Source: Flavobacterium sp. J27 (lineage in GTDB: Bacteria > Bacteroidota > Bacteroidia > Flavobacteriales > Flavobacteriaceae). From it: a stretch of 64,000 bases of DNA. Of the stretch, positions 45,088-54,033 are shown piece after piece; position 1 is the first letter of the stretch, and each line of letters opens with the position of its first letter. The notes beneath the pieces were generated by a model. That model was not told the origin of the DNA. It did not search any database and saw only the letters and a list, made by a program, of their open reading frames with translations. The DNA lies in assembly GCF_004303025.1 (NCBI RefSeq), contig NZ_PJQW01000011.1, positions 70,513 through 134,512 of the forward strand, read 5' to 3'. The translations under genes were made by a program, and so were the position numbers.

Positions 45088-45618
45088 ATGGCAAAATCAA
45101 TTTGGGCAATAGATCCAACACATTCAGAAATTGGATTCAAAGTAAAACACATGATGTTTACTAATGTATCCGGAAAATTCAACAATTTTCAAGCATCTAT
45201 TGAAAATGAAGACAATCTATTTGAAACTTCTAAAATAGTTTTCAGCGCCAATGTTGATTCAATAGATACAAATAATGAAGATAGAGATAATCACTTAAAA
45301 AGCAATGATTTTTTTGACGTCGAAAATTATCCAAAATTGACATTTACATCAACTAGTATTAATAAAATAGATAACAATTTATACAATGTAAATGGCGATC
45401 TAACTATAAAAAATGTTACTAGAAATATTGTTTTAGAAGTTGCTTACAGTGGATTAATGACAGATCCATGGGGCAATACAAAAACAGGACTTTCTATATC
45501 AGGCAAAATAAACAGAAAAGAATTTGATTTAACATGGAATGCAGCTTTAGAAACAGGAGGCGTTCTTGTGGGTGAAGAAATTAAATTAGTTTCTGAAGTT
45601 CAATTAATTAAACAATAA
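45088..45618 (+). CDS. yceI: YceI family lipid-binding protein (second copy)
   Basis: A 176-residue lipocalin-like barrel with the blocks IWAIDPTHSEIGFKVKHMMF, NEDRDNHLKSNDFFDVENYP and GNTKTGLSISGKINRKEFDL. It is a clear paralogue of the protein encoded at 28112 and also lacks a signal peptide. It sits between the Tat-type pirin gene (25 bases) and the secreted YcaC-like gene (21 bases). Polyisoprenoid or quinone binding is the family role. Confidence 0.95.
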   Translation: MAKSIWAIDPTHSEIGFKVKHMMFTNVSGKFNNFQASIENEDNLFETSKIVFSANVDSIDTNNEDRDNHLKSNDFFDVENYPKLTFTSTSINKIDNNLYNVNGDLTIKNVTRNIVLEVAYSGLMTDPWGNTKTGLSISGKINRKEFDLTWNAALETGGVLVGEEIKLVSEVQLIKQ

Positions 45619-45639
45619 TCATATTAAAATTTTAAAAAA

Positions 45640-46326
45640 ATGAAAAAAGTAATTTTAACATTCGTAGTAGCATTTAGCTCATTTTCAAGCTTTGCACAAA
45701 AACCAAGTCCAGAATTATTAAACCCTACTAATCATGCATTGGTATTGATTGATCATGAAGGGCAGATGGCGTTTGCCACCAAAAGTATAACCACCGATGA
45801 ATTAAGAAATAACGTTGCTATTGTTACTGGAGCTTCTAAAATTTTTAAAGTTCCGACTGTTGTTACTACTGTAGCAGAAAAACAATTTAGTGGGCCTGTA
45901 TTTCAAGAAATTTCTGAAGTATACCCTGGTCCATATATAGATAGAACAACAATGAATACTTGGGAAGATGTAAATGCTCATAAGGCTATTACAAAAGCAG
46001 TAGGGAAAAATAAAAAAATTGTTATAGGTGGTTTATGGACAAGTGTTTGTGTAGTAGGTCCAGTTTTATCAGCAATAAGTGAAGGTTATGAAGTGTATGT
46101 AATTACTGATGCTTCAGGAGATGTTTCTAAGGAAGCACACGATCAAGCAGTAACAAGAATGGTTCAAGCAGGTGCTAAGCCTATAACCTCTATTCAATAT
46201 CTTTTAGAATTACAAAGAGATTGGGCTAGAGGAGAAACTTATGTAGCAGTAACTAATTTAGTTAAAAAGTATGGAGGTGCATATGGTATTGGTATTCAAT
46301 ATGCTCATGACATGTTAAAACACTAA
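45640..46326 (+). CDS. Secreted isochorismatase-family (YcaC-like) protein
   Basis: A 228-residue protein with a signal peptide ending SFSSFAQ. Asp38 (LVLIDHEGQMAF) and Cys137 (GLWTSVCVVG) of the hydrolase triad are present. In alignment with the cytosolic paralogue at 23767, the position of its Lys84 (PDQKPINRT) is occupied by proline (PGPYIDRT), so the third triad residue may be missing or replaced by another lysine nearby. It belongs to the Crp/Fnr-controlled operon. Periplasmic hydrolysis or ligand binding are both possible. Confidence 0.88.
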   Translation: MKKVILTFVVAFSSFSSFAQKPSPELLNPTNHALVLIDHEGQMAFATKSITTDELRNNVAIVTGASKIFKVPTVVTTVAEKQFSGPVFQEISEVYPGPYIDRTTMNTWEDVNAHKAITKAVGKNKKIVIGGLWTSVCVVGPVLSAISEGYEVYVITDASGDVSKEAHDQAVTRMVQAGAKPITSIQYLLELQRDWARGETYVAVTNLVKKYGGAYGIGIQYAHDMLKH

Positions 46327-46337
46327 AATTTTTAATT

Positions 46338-46370
46338 AAGTTCTCTGTCAATAAAGACAGAGAACTTTTA
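46338..46370 (+). terminator. Strong hairpin between the YcaC-like and amidohydrolase genes
   Basis: A perfect 12-bp stem AAGTTCTCTGTC / GACAGAGAACTT with a 6-base loop (AATAAA plus the flanking A), then TTAAAT. It begins 12 bases after a stop codon and ends 14 bases before ATG 46384. Full termination would silence the next three genes unless they have their own promoter, so attenuation is likely. Confidence 0.8.
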
Positions 46371-46383
46371 AATAATCTAATAA

Positions 46384-48180
46384 ATGAAAAGGCTTATACT
46401 ATTCTTAGTTTTTACTATAACATTATTTTCTTGCAAAAATGAAGAGAATAATGATTTTGAGTCGGCAGACCTAATTGTTACTAATGCTAAGGTAGCAGTT
46501 ATGGATAATGATAGAACAATTACAGAAGCCATTGCTGTAAAAAATGGTAAAGTTTTGGCTACAGGATCTAATGAAGATATTTTGAAGTTGAAAAGCCAAA
46601 AAACAAAACTCATAGATGCTAAAGGCAGAACAGTAATCCCTGGTTTGAACGATTCTCACCTACATTTAACAAGAGGTGGACGTTTTTATAATGCTGAATT
46701 GCGTTGGGATGGGGTAAAATCTTTAAAACAAGCATTGCAAATGCTAAAGGAACAAGCTCAAAGAACACCAAAAGGACAATGGGTTAGAGTTATTGGCGGA
46801 TGGAGCCCTTTTCAGTTTGAAGAAAAAAGATTTCCTACTCCTGAAGAAATTAACGAGGCAACTGGTGATATTCCAACTTATATACTATTTCTATACAGTC
46901 GTGCTTGGTTAAATAAAGCTGGTCTAAAAGAATTGAAAATCGACGAAAAAACGAAGGCACCTGAAGGGAGTTCTTTTGAAAAAGGTCCAGATGGCAAACT
47001 AACAGGTGTTTTATTAGCAGAACCCAATCCAACTATTCTATATGCTAGAATTGGAAGTTTACCACCTTTAACGGAAGAGGAAATGGTAAATGGAACAAAA
47101 CAATTTTATCGAGAATTAAATAGATTTGGTATTACTAGCGGTATTGATGCTGGCGGAGGGGGTCATGAGTTTCCAAAAGATTATAGTGGTACAAAAGTTC
47201 TTGCCAATAAAGGGAAAATGCCTATTCGACTTTCGTATTATTTATTTCCACAAAATAAAGGTGCAGAATATGAAGAATTTCAAGAGTGGATGCAAAAAAA
47301 TGATGTTGGACATAATGGTGAAATACATTTAGATCATGGTTATGAATTAGAAGGTGGAGGAGAATTTTTAGCATGGAGTGCAGGTGATTTTGAAAACTTC
47401 TTAGCACCCCAACCTATGTTAGAAGATAGACCAACTTGGAGAAGTGATATAAAAAAGGTAATAAGATTACACGTAGATAATGGATGGCCATTCCGAATTC
47501 ATGCAACTTATGGAGAAACAATAGCTAATATTCTTGATGTAATTGAAGAAGTTAATACTGAAACAAATGGTAAACTTGTAGAAAATCGGTGGTTGATAGA
47601 TCATGCTGAAACAGTAAAAGAAAAAGAATTACAAAGAATTAAAGCTTTAAATGGAGGCATAGCAATTCAAGCTAGAATGGCATATGCTGGTGAATATTTT
47701 GTAGAAAGATATGGAGATGAAAAGGCAAAATATGCACCACCTATAAAACAAATGATGGATAAGGGTTTACCTGTTGGAGCAGGAACGGATGGAACTAGAG
47801 TAGCGAGTTATAATCCTTGGCCAGCGCTTTATTGGATGATAACAGGAAAAACGGTTGGCGATTTTCAATTAAGTGCAAATGATAATTTATTAACACGTGA
47901 AGAAGCTTTGTATTTGTATACCAAAGGTAGTGCATGGGTTTCAAAAGAAGAAGATGTAAAAGGAACTTTAGAAAATGGAATGTATGCAGATTTTTCAATT
48001 TTATCAAATGATTATTTTACTATTCCAGAAAAGAAAATAAATGATTTGTATTCCGTTTTAACGGTTGTAGGCGGTACTATTGTTTATGCAGCTGAAGAGC
48101 ATGCAAGTTTAAATCCTCAGATTGAGAAAGCAATACCTTCTTGGTCTCCAGTTAATTTTTATGGTGGATACCAAAAATAA
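46384..48180 (+). CDS. Amidohydrolase family 3 lipoprotein (YtcJ-like)
   Basis: A 598-residue metal-dependent hydrolase with lipobox Cys17 (ITLFSCKNEEN). After a small beta domain (ADLIVTNAKVAVMDNDRTIT) comes the metal site DSHLHLTRGG, then HLDHGYELEGGGEF, FRIHATYGET, WLIDHAETV and GAGTDGTRVASYNPWPALYW, the normal motif order of the N-substituted-formamide-deformylase/YtcJ group. It is probably anchored on the periplasmic face or cell surface. The substrate is unknown; relatives hydrolyse formamides, amides or aryl carbamates. It ends 5 bases before the DoxX gene. Confidence 0.93.
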   Translation: MKRLILFLVFTITLFSCKNEENNDFESADLIVTNAKVAVMDNDRTITEAIAVKNGKVLATGSNEDILKLKSQKTKLIDAKGRTVIPGLNDSHLHLTRGGRFYNAELRWDGVKSLKQALQMLKEQAQRTPKGQWVRVIGGWSPFQFEEKRFPTPEEINEATGDIPTYILFLYSRAWLNKAGLKELKIDEKTKAPEGSSFEKGPDGKLTGVLLAEPNPTILYARIGSLPPLTEEEMVNGTKQFYRELNRFGITSGIDAGGGGHEFPKDYSGTKVLANKGKMPIRLSYYLFPQNKGAEYEEFQEWMQKNDVGHNGEIHLDHGYELEGGGEFLAWSAGDFENFLAPQPMLEDRPTWRSDIKKVIRLHVDNGWPFRIHATYGETIANILDVIEEVNTETNGKLVENRWLIDHAETVKEKELQRIKALNGGIAIQARMAYAGEYFVERYGDEKAKYAPPIKQMMDKGLPVGAGTDGTRVASYNPWPALYWMITGKTVGDFQLSANDNLLTREEALYLYTKGSAWVSKEEDVKGTLENGMYADFSILSNDYFTIPEKKINDLYSVLTVVGGTIVYAAEEHASLNPQIEKAIPSWSPVNFYGGYQK

Positions 48181-48185
48181 ACATA

Positions 48186-48602
48186 ATGAATATCTTAAAA
48201 AAAATAAATCATTTTAATGATCAAGTAATTTCATTTGATGTAATAATTCTTTTTTTTAGAATAGTAGTATCAGTGCAATTAATTGTTGTTCATGGTTTAA
48301 AAAAAATCGGAATAGGCACAGATATGGCTGAAAAAGTACCAAATCCTTTTCTCTTTCCCGAAGACTTAAATCAAATATTGGCAATTGCTTCTAATTTAGT
48401 GTTTCCACTCTTTATTATTGCAGGGTTTTACACAAGGATTTCTACAATTCCTATTTTGATAGTGACTCTTTCAGGATACTTTGTTGTGCATTGGCATGAT
48501 TCATTATTGCAAAGTGATGTTCCTTTTATGTATTCCGTATCTTTTTTATTAATCGCTTTTGCAGGTTCAGGAAAATATTCAATCGATTTTAGATTAAAAT
48601 AG
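48186..48602 (+). CDS. DoxX family membrane protein
   Basis: A 138-residue protein with four predicted helices: FDVIILFFRIVVSVQLIVVH followed by GLKKIG, then IASNLVFPLFIIAGFYTRIS, ILIVTLSGYFVVHWHDSLLQ and SFLLIAFAGSGKYSIDF. This is the DoxX/DoxD-like fold, often linked to quinone-related redox. Its start lies 5 bases after the amidohydrolase stop codon, so coupling is likely. The porin gene follows by 32 bases. Confidence 0.9.
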   Translation: MNILKKINHFNDQVISFDVIILFFRIVVSVQLIVVHGLKKIGIGTDMAEKVPNPFLFPEDLNQILAIASNLVFPLFIIAGFYTRISTIPILIVTLSGYFVVHWHDSLLQSDVPFMYSVSFLLIAFAGSGKYSIDFRLK

Positions 48603-48634
48603 AAAACTCATTTTAAATTAATGATATAAGTAAC

Positions 48635-49981
48635 ATGAAAAAGAGTATAGTTTTTCTACTAATATTTTTAAATTCAGCTTTATTCGCTCAGAGTAAAGTT
48701 GAATTTAATTTTCTTAGATATAATGATAAAATATTTTTAGATAGTTTAGATAATAGTTTGTATTATAAATTGAAATGGATTAAACTTTCAAATAATAATT
48801 CAATTCATCTCTCTTTTGGAGGCGAAAATAGAATTCAATATCAATATTTCAATAATGAAAATTGGGATGAAACTCTAAAAGATAACAATGGATTTCTTCT
48901 AAATCGTACTTTATTTCATACAAATTTAAAATTTGGTAAAACATTTAGATTGTTCAATGAAATTCAAAGTAGTACTTCAATTAGTCGAAAAAATCCTAAT
49001 CCTTTAGAAGAAAATCCTCTAGAAATGCATCAACTTTTCTTAGATGTTTCTTTCAACAGATTCCTTTTAAGAATAGGCCGTCAAGAATTGTTATATGGTT
49101 CACAAAGATTAATTTCTGTTAGAGAAGGTCCTAATAGTAGACAAAGTTTTGATGCTTTAAAATTAAACTATACAAAGAATAATTTTTCAGTAGATTTAAT
49201 TTACGGAAGCCAAGTGCAAAATAAATTTGGAAATTTTAATGACAAGTTGCGTACAGAAATTAAACTTTTTGGGAATTACATAATATTTAAAGAAGTTAAA
49301 TTTTTAGACAATATTGAATTGTATTTTTTTAATTTAGAAAAAAACAAAAGTGAATATAATGGTGTAATTGGAAAAGAAAACAGAAGTTCTCTTGGTACAA
49401 GAATTTATGGTAAATATGCCTTGTGGAATTACAATTTTGAAAGTTTATATCAGTTTGGAAAAATAGATAATAATAAAATAAAGGCTTGGACAATATCATT
49501 AGATAATAATTTGAGCTATAGCATTGTTAACTTGAAGCAAAAGTTGGGGTTTAAAACAGAGTATATCTCGGGCGATAGAGCCACAAGTAATGTAATAGAA
49601 ACATTTAATCCACTTTTTCCTAAAGGGGCTTATTTTGGTTTAGCAGCCTTAATTGGACCATCTAATTTAATTGACATTCATCCTTATTTAGAGACCCAAA
49701 TTAATAATAAAATGAATATAAATGTTGATTATGATGTATTTTGGAGAGCCTCAATATTTGACGGTATTTATCAACCAAATACTTCCGTCTTATTTCAGAA
49801 ATCAGATTCAAATTCAAAGATGATAGGTAGTCAACTAGGAGTTCAGTTTGAATATAATATTAGTAATTTTTTAAATTTTACAATTGAAGGTACATGGTTT
49901 AATTCTGAAGATTTTATTAAAAGTGTTAGTAATGGGAAAGATATCTTTTTTACCGCTTCTACAGTAACATTAAAGTTTTAA
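48635..49981 (+). CDS. Alginate-export-family outer-membrane porin
   Basis: A 448-residue beta-barrel precursor with a signal peptide ending NSALFAQ. FGGENRIQYQYFNNENW, LLNRTLFHTNLKFGKTFRLF and LRIGRQELLYGSQRLISVRE followed by GPNSRQSFDALKL are the recognised blocks of the Alginate_exp (AlgE-like) group, which in Bacteroidota is a general small-solute channel and not evidence of alginate. The C-terminus STVTLKF ends in an aromatic residue, as expected for barrel insertion. It closes the Crp/Fnr-controlled operon and may admit the amidohydrolase substrate. Confidence 0.9.
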   Translation: MKKSIVFLLIFLNSALFAQSKVEFNFLRYNDKIFLDSLDNSLYYKLKWIKLSNNNSIHLSFGGENRIQYQYFNNENWDETLKDNNGFLLNRTLFHTNLKFGKTFRLFNEIQSSTSISRKNPNPLEENPLEMHQLFLDVSFNRFLLRIGRQELLYGSQRLISVREGPNSRQSFDALKLNYTKNNFSVDLIYGSQVQNKFGNFNDKLRTEIKLFGNYIIFKEVKFLDNIELYFFNLEKNKSEYNGVIGKENRSSLGTRIYGKYALWNYNFESLYQFGKIDNNKIKAWTISLDNNLSYSIVNLKQKLGFKTEYISGDRATSNVIETFNPLFPKGAYFGLAALIGPSNLIDIHPYLETQINNKMNINVDYDVFWRASIFDGIYQPNTSVLFQKSDSNSKMIGSQLGVQFEYNISNFLNFTIEGTWFNSEDFIKSVSNGKDIFFTASTVTLKF

Positions 49982-50486
49982 TTTATTCATTATAATATCT
50001 TTAGTAAGATACTCAATGATTCATTTAAAAAACGTTAACTCACTGTTCCTTTCTGCAAAAAACTAATTTTTCTTCCAATGGTTATCTACGTAAAAGAAGA
50101 ATTTCTATAGAGAAGTTACTATTATTCATTAGATTGATTAATGCAACTTCTAATGGAAAGAAAATAGGAAGATACCTAGAATGTATAATCATTAGGGTAA
50201 GAGTAGAAGTTCTAGATATAGAACAAATTCAAAATAGATTGTGTACAGTTATGAAAGGGAACTACTAAAGCAAGTTTTTCAATTGAAATTATATAAAGCG
50301 TATTTAAAAAGAATAGTAAAACTAATTCAAACAAAAAACATCGGTCTTAACGATAAATTTCTTTTAATATACTTAAATTAAATAGTGAAAAGGCTAGCTT
50401 GAGTAATAGAATTGTGAGTTGTTATATAGTTTAAAATTTCCTATCTTTAAGTAAATTTTACTATATTTTAATTAAATAAAAAACTA
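49982..50486 (+). other. 505-base gap with a possible gene relic and a candidate promoter
   Basis: From 50029 to 50268 the plus strand stays open for about 80 codons without a start codon (containing SNGYLRKRRISIEKLLLFIR and GKKIGRYLECIIIRVRVEVL). This is longer than expected by chance in such AT-rich DNA and may be a decayed gene; no family was recognised. Near the end, TTG (50419) and TATCTTTA (50442) with 20 bases between resemble a Bacteroidota -33/-7 promoter for the NDH-2 gene. Confidence 0.4.
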
Positions 50487-51758
50487 ATGAAAGTTAATAT
50501 TGTTATAGTGGGTGGCGGTTTTGCGGGGTTAGAATTTATAAATTATTTAGGGAATAATGATAAATTTCAAATAACTCTTGTTGATGTAAACAACTATAAT
50601 TTTTTTCCGCCTCTAATATATCAAGTTTCTACTGGGTTTATGGAGCCTTCAGCAATAAGTTATCCGTTCAGAAAAATTCTTCGGAATAAAAAAAATACTC
50701 GTTTCCGTTTAGGTGAATTGTTACGGGTTGAGCCCAATCAAAATAAAATTATATTAAAAAATGGGGAGCTACATTACGATATTTTGATTATGGCAACAGG
50801 AACAGAAAGCAATTTTTTTGGCAATAAAAATATTGAACAGTACAGCTTGCCAATGAAAACCATAAGCGACGCTCTGACCCTGCGAAATACAATTTTAACA
50901 AGATTGGATCGTGCAACAAGAGTACGCGAAGCAGAAGAACGAAAAAAACTTTTAAGCTTTGTAATTGCAGGAGCAGGTCCTACTGGAGTTGAACTTTCTG
51001 GAATACTATCTGAAATGAAAGCATCAATAATTCTTAAAGATTACCCCGAATTTGTAAATAACGATTTAGGAGACATTTATTTAATTGATGGGACAGATTC
51101 AGTATTAAATGTAATGACTAAAAAAGCACAATCATATACATATAAAAAGCTAATTCAATTTGGGGTAAAAATTAAGTTAAATACGCTAGTAAAAGATTTT
51201 AAAGACGATACCGTTTATTTATCCGATGGGAGCCAAATTTATAGCAAAAATCTCATTTGGGCAGCAGGTGTAAAAGCAAAAACGTTTGATGGATTCAATC
51301 TGGAAAGTTATGGTAAAGGAGGGCGTTTAAAAACAAATAGTTTTAACTTAGTAATGGGGTATAACAATATATATGCGTTGGGCGATAGTGCTATCATAAC
51401 CACAGATGGACAATATCCTGATGGGCATCCACAATTGGCACAACCTGCATTGCAACAAGCCAAAAACTTAGCTAAAAACTTTGCTCGACAGGATGAAAAA
51501 TGGGAAAAGTTTGTATATAACGATAAAGGGTCGTTGGCAATTATTGGTAGAAATAAAGCCGTACTTGATTTTCCAAATCATAAGTCTTCATGGAGCGGAT
51601 TTATTGCTTGGTTAATATGGCTTTTTGTTCACATTATGGGATTAGTAAATTTTAAAAACAGAGTGCGAACATTCTACGATTGGATAGGCTACTACATTTT
51701 TAAAGACCAATCGTTTAGAATGATTATAAAACCTAACGAAAAAAATAAGCTTGAATAA
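50487..51758 (+). CDS. ndh: Type II NADH:quinone oxidoreductase (NDH-2)
   Basis: A 423-residue flavoprotein. The FAD-binding GGGFAGLEFINYLG is at 8-21, the NADH-binding GAGPTGVELSGILSEMK at about 159-175, and the second FAD contact is NIYALGDSAII with AQPALQQAKNLAKN. A membrane-attachment helix (FIAWLIWLFVHIMGLVNFKN) near the C-terminus is typical of this family. It passes electrons from NADH to quinone without pumping protons. It stands alone between two long gaps and ends before an inverted repeat. Confidence 0.95.
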   Translation: MKVNIVIVGGGFAGLEFINYLGNNDKFQITLVDVNNYNFFPPLIYQVSTGFMEPSAISYPFRKILRNKKNTRFRLGELLRVEPNQNKIILKNGELHYDILIMATGTESNFFGNKNIEQYSLPMKTISDALTLRNTILTRLDRATRVREAEERKKLLSFVIAGAGPTGVELSGILSEMKASIILKDYPEFVNNDLGDIYLIDGTDSVLNVMTKKAQSYTYKKLIQFGVKIKLNTLVKDFKDDTVYLSDGSQIYSKNLIWAAGVKAKTFDGFNLESYGKGGRLKTNSFNLVMGYNNIYALGDSAIITTDGQYPDGHPQLAQPALQQAKNLAKNFARQDEKWEKFVYNDKGSLAIIGRNKAVLDFPNHKSSWSGFIAWLIWLFVHIMGLVNFKNRVRTFYDWIGYYIFKDQSFRMIIKPNEKNKLE

Positions 51759-51772
51759 AATTAGGGTTAAAT

Positions 51773-51815
51773 AGACCTCAAGGATTTTATTAATAAAGTA
51801 ATAGAATTGAGGTCT
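51773..51815 (+). terminator. Long-loop inverted repeat after the NDH-2 gene
   Basis: Perfect 9-bp arms AGACCTCAA and TTGAGGTCT are separated by 25 bases that contain a smaller AT stem. It starts 14 bases after the stop codon. It probably acts as a terminator or 3' stabiliser. Confidence 0.6.
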
Positions 51816-52494
51816 GTGCTTATCGCATGTAATAAATTAGTATAATTTTAGAGAATTAAAATTTTCGATTACATGAAGATGACTAAACGATAGTTAGTTT
51901 CGCATTATTTTCTATCAAATATAATTTTTTCCTTTTTGGATTGCAAGATGCTTTAATTTATATACCACAGCAACTAGTACTAGTGAATATTGAGAGGTAA
52001 AAAATAGAAAGAGAAACAACCCTAACCATATTCGGGGAGTAGATTATAAGCAACAATAACATAAAATTTATGCTAGGTACTTTTTTAGTCTTTGTATTTA
52101 ATAATTACCAATTTTGCTGGCAGAATTATTGAGAAGTATTTATAATTTTTGTGAAATTGAAATTTTTACTAGTAAATTCTAGTGAGATATACTATCAATT
52201 AAATACTCTTTTACCCAAAAATCAGAAATAAAATCAAGCAATAAGGTGCATTAGAAAAACAAAATAGTTATAAATAAAAGACAAAGAAAAGTTAAAATGA
52301 TAAAAAAGGGTGTGTGCAAGAATAATCATTTATCAAAAATTTCGTTATCTAAAAATAAATACTAATTCAAGAAAATTGATTGATGATTAGTCTAGTGAAG
52401 AAATGTTAGATTTTGGTGTTTTTTATTGCTTTTTCAATCGATTTACGTTTTTTTAAATTATTTTAGCCAACTCAATGACAGTGTTTGTTTATTT
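51816..52494. other. 680-base gap containing a diverged repeat
   Basis: No gene was found between the NDH-2 terminator and the AraC-type regulator. Bases 51901-51960 resemble 20081-20142 (shared core TTGCAAG-TG-TTTA). An in-frame TTG at 52426 precedes the ATG at 52495, but the intervening codons do not look like part of the regulator. No promoter was assigned. Confidence 0.45.
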
Positions 52495-53517
52495 ATGTTA
52501 GAAATAATTCAAATAATCGCTCTTATCCAGGGCTTGTTTCTTTTAAGCGTTCTGTTTGTCAAACAAGAAAGTTATAAACGGGTAAATTTTTTACTACTTT
52601 TAGGAACAATTATTGCTATACTTTTAAATATTGTAGGTGATGATGATTTTAATTTGTTTTTTTCTAACGCTAATTGGTATTTTTTCCAGTCACCTTTAAT
52701 CATTACATTGTTTTTTTTACTTATAAAGTATCACAATTCAAAACAAGATAAATTTCAACTTAGAGATTTTCTTTATTTTATTCCGTATTTATTTTTTATT
52801 ATACTACAAATCGTTGAAGATATTATTGACTTAGTGGAGAACATATGGTTAATAATAGGAGAAACTATTGCTGGTGTTACATTATTAGTTTATTTAGGGT
52901 ATACCATTTATGATATCATCAAGAACCAAAAGGAAAGATGGATGCTGTTTTTTATAGTGCCTTATGCCTTATTGAACTTAATTGATGAAGCTTCATTTAT
53001 TGTAACAAAAAGTCATAATAATTTTTCTTTCTTAGAAAGTTATGGAATTATTGGGTTGTCGGCAATACTTCTCTATATGATTTTATTTAAGCTTGTTGTG
53101 TCACCAAAATCGATACTGCCAAAGGCTGATACTAAAGCTTATAAAACGTCAAGCCTTAGTAAATCCAAAGCAGAACTATATAAAAAAGAGTTTTTAAGAC
53201 TCATGGAAAAAGAGAAACTTTTTACCAATAGTAACATAACGGTTAACCAAGTAGCTCAAAAAATGGGTATTCCAAGGCAGTATTTGTCTGAAGTGTTGAA
53301 TGTGTACTTAAAGTCCAATTTTCAGGACTGTATGAACAAATATAGGGCCGAAGAATTTGTAGCATGTCTCAAAAATGATAAATTCAAGAATTATTCTATT
53401 ATGGGTATTGCTAACGAAGTTGGTTTTAAATCTAAATCCTCTTTTAATACAACATTTAAAAAAATATATGGGGTAACTCCTAGTGATTTTAAAAAAACGC
53501 AATCTACAGTAATTTAA
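52495..53517 (+). CDS. Membrane-bound AraC-family regulator
   Basis: A 340-residue protein from ATG 52495. Residues 1-210 form about seven membrane helices (MLEIIQIIALIQGLFLLSVL, LLLLGTIIAILLNIVG and LIITLFFLLIK are the first three). A linker follows, then a C-terminal AraC HTH (about 245-335): ITVNQVAQKMGIPRQYLSEV and NEVGFKSKSSFNTTFKKIYG with the terminal GVTPSDFKK. Such membrane AraC proteins are common in Bacteroidota. The next gene, a TonB receptor after about 500 bases, is the likely target. Confidence 0.9.
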   Translation: MLEIIQIIALIQGLFLLSVLFVKQESYKRVNFLLLLGTIIAILLNIVGDDDFNLFFSNANWYFFQSPLIITLFFLLIKYHNSKQDKFQLRDFLYFIPYLFFIILQIVEDIIDLVENIWLIIGETIAGVTLLVYLGYTIYDIIKNQKERWMLFFIVPYALLNLIDEASFIVTKSHNNFSFLESYGIIGLSAILLYMILFKLVVSPKSILPKADTKAYKTSSLSKSKAELYKKEFLRLMEKEKLFTNSNITVNQVAQKMGIPRQYLSEVLNVYLKSNFQDCMNKYRAEEFVACLKNDKFKNYSIMGIANEVGFKSKSSFNTTFKKIYGVTPSDFKKTQSTVI

Positions 53518-54033
53518 ACATTACTTTTTCTCTTTACTTATTTAAATTCTTTATAGAAGAATAACCTTCCAAATCCACTTCCAGAAAATCTCTTAGAAAT
53601 TAAAAAACTTCTATTTTTTGAGAGATATCGTATTATTTTCTTAGTTACTATAATCAAATACTAGTATTGTAGGAACATGTTAAGGCTATTTGAAATTAAT
53701 AGCTTCAATTACTAGAGCCTAATCTAAAAACAGCTTTTTTTAGGGTTGCACAGTTTTTTTAATTGAAACAGATATCTTCTTACAATTTTAAAAATAAAAT
53801 GTGTACAAATGCTGATATTAACAGTTTTCTAGGTGCTATAAGCGCATTTAGAACCTTTGATGTTATGTTGTTTTTTGTGCTTTAAGTTTTTGAAAATCAA
53901 TAAATTAAATTTTAAATAGACACGTATAAGTACTGAAAGCGGATTCAAAACCTACTTCATTTTGATTGCTATGGAGACAAGTCTAATTTTACCCTGGTTA
54001 AATGAAAAACCTTAATTAAAATTTCTTGTAATT
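53518..54033 (+). other. 516-base gap upstream of the TonB receptor gene
   Basis: No coding frame, strong hairpin or recognisable -7 element was found. It is AT-rich and probably holds the receptor promoter and the AraC-type binding site. Confidence 0.4.
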
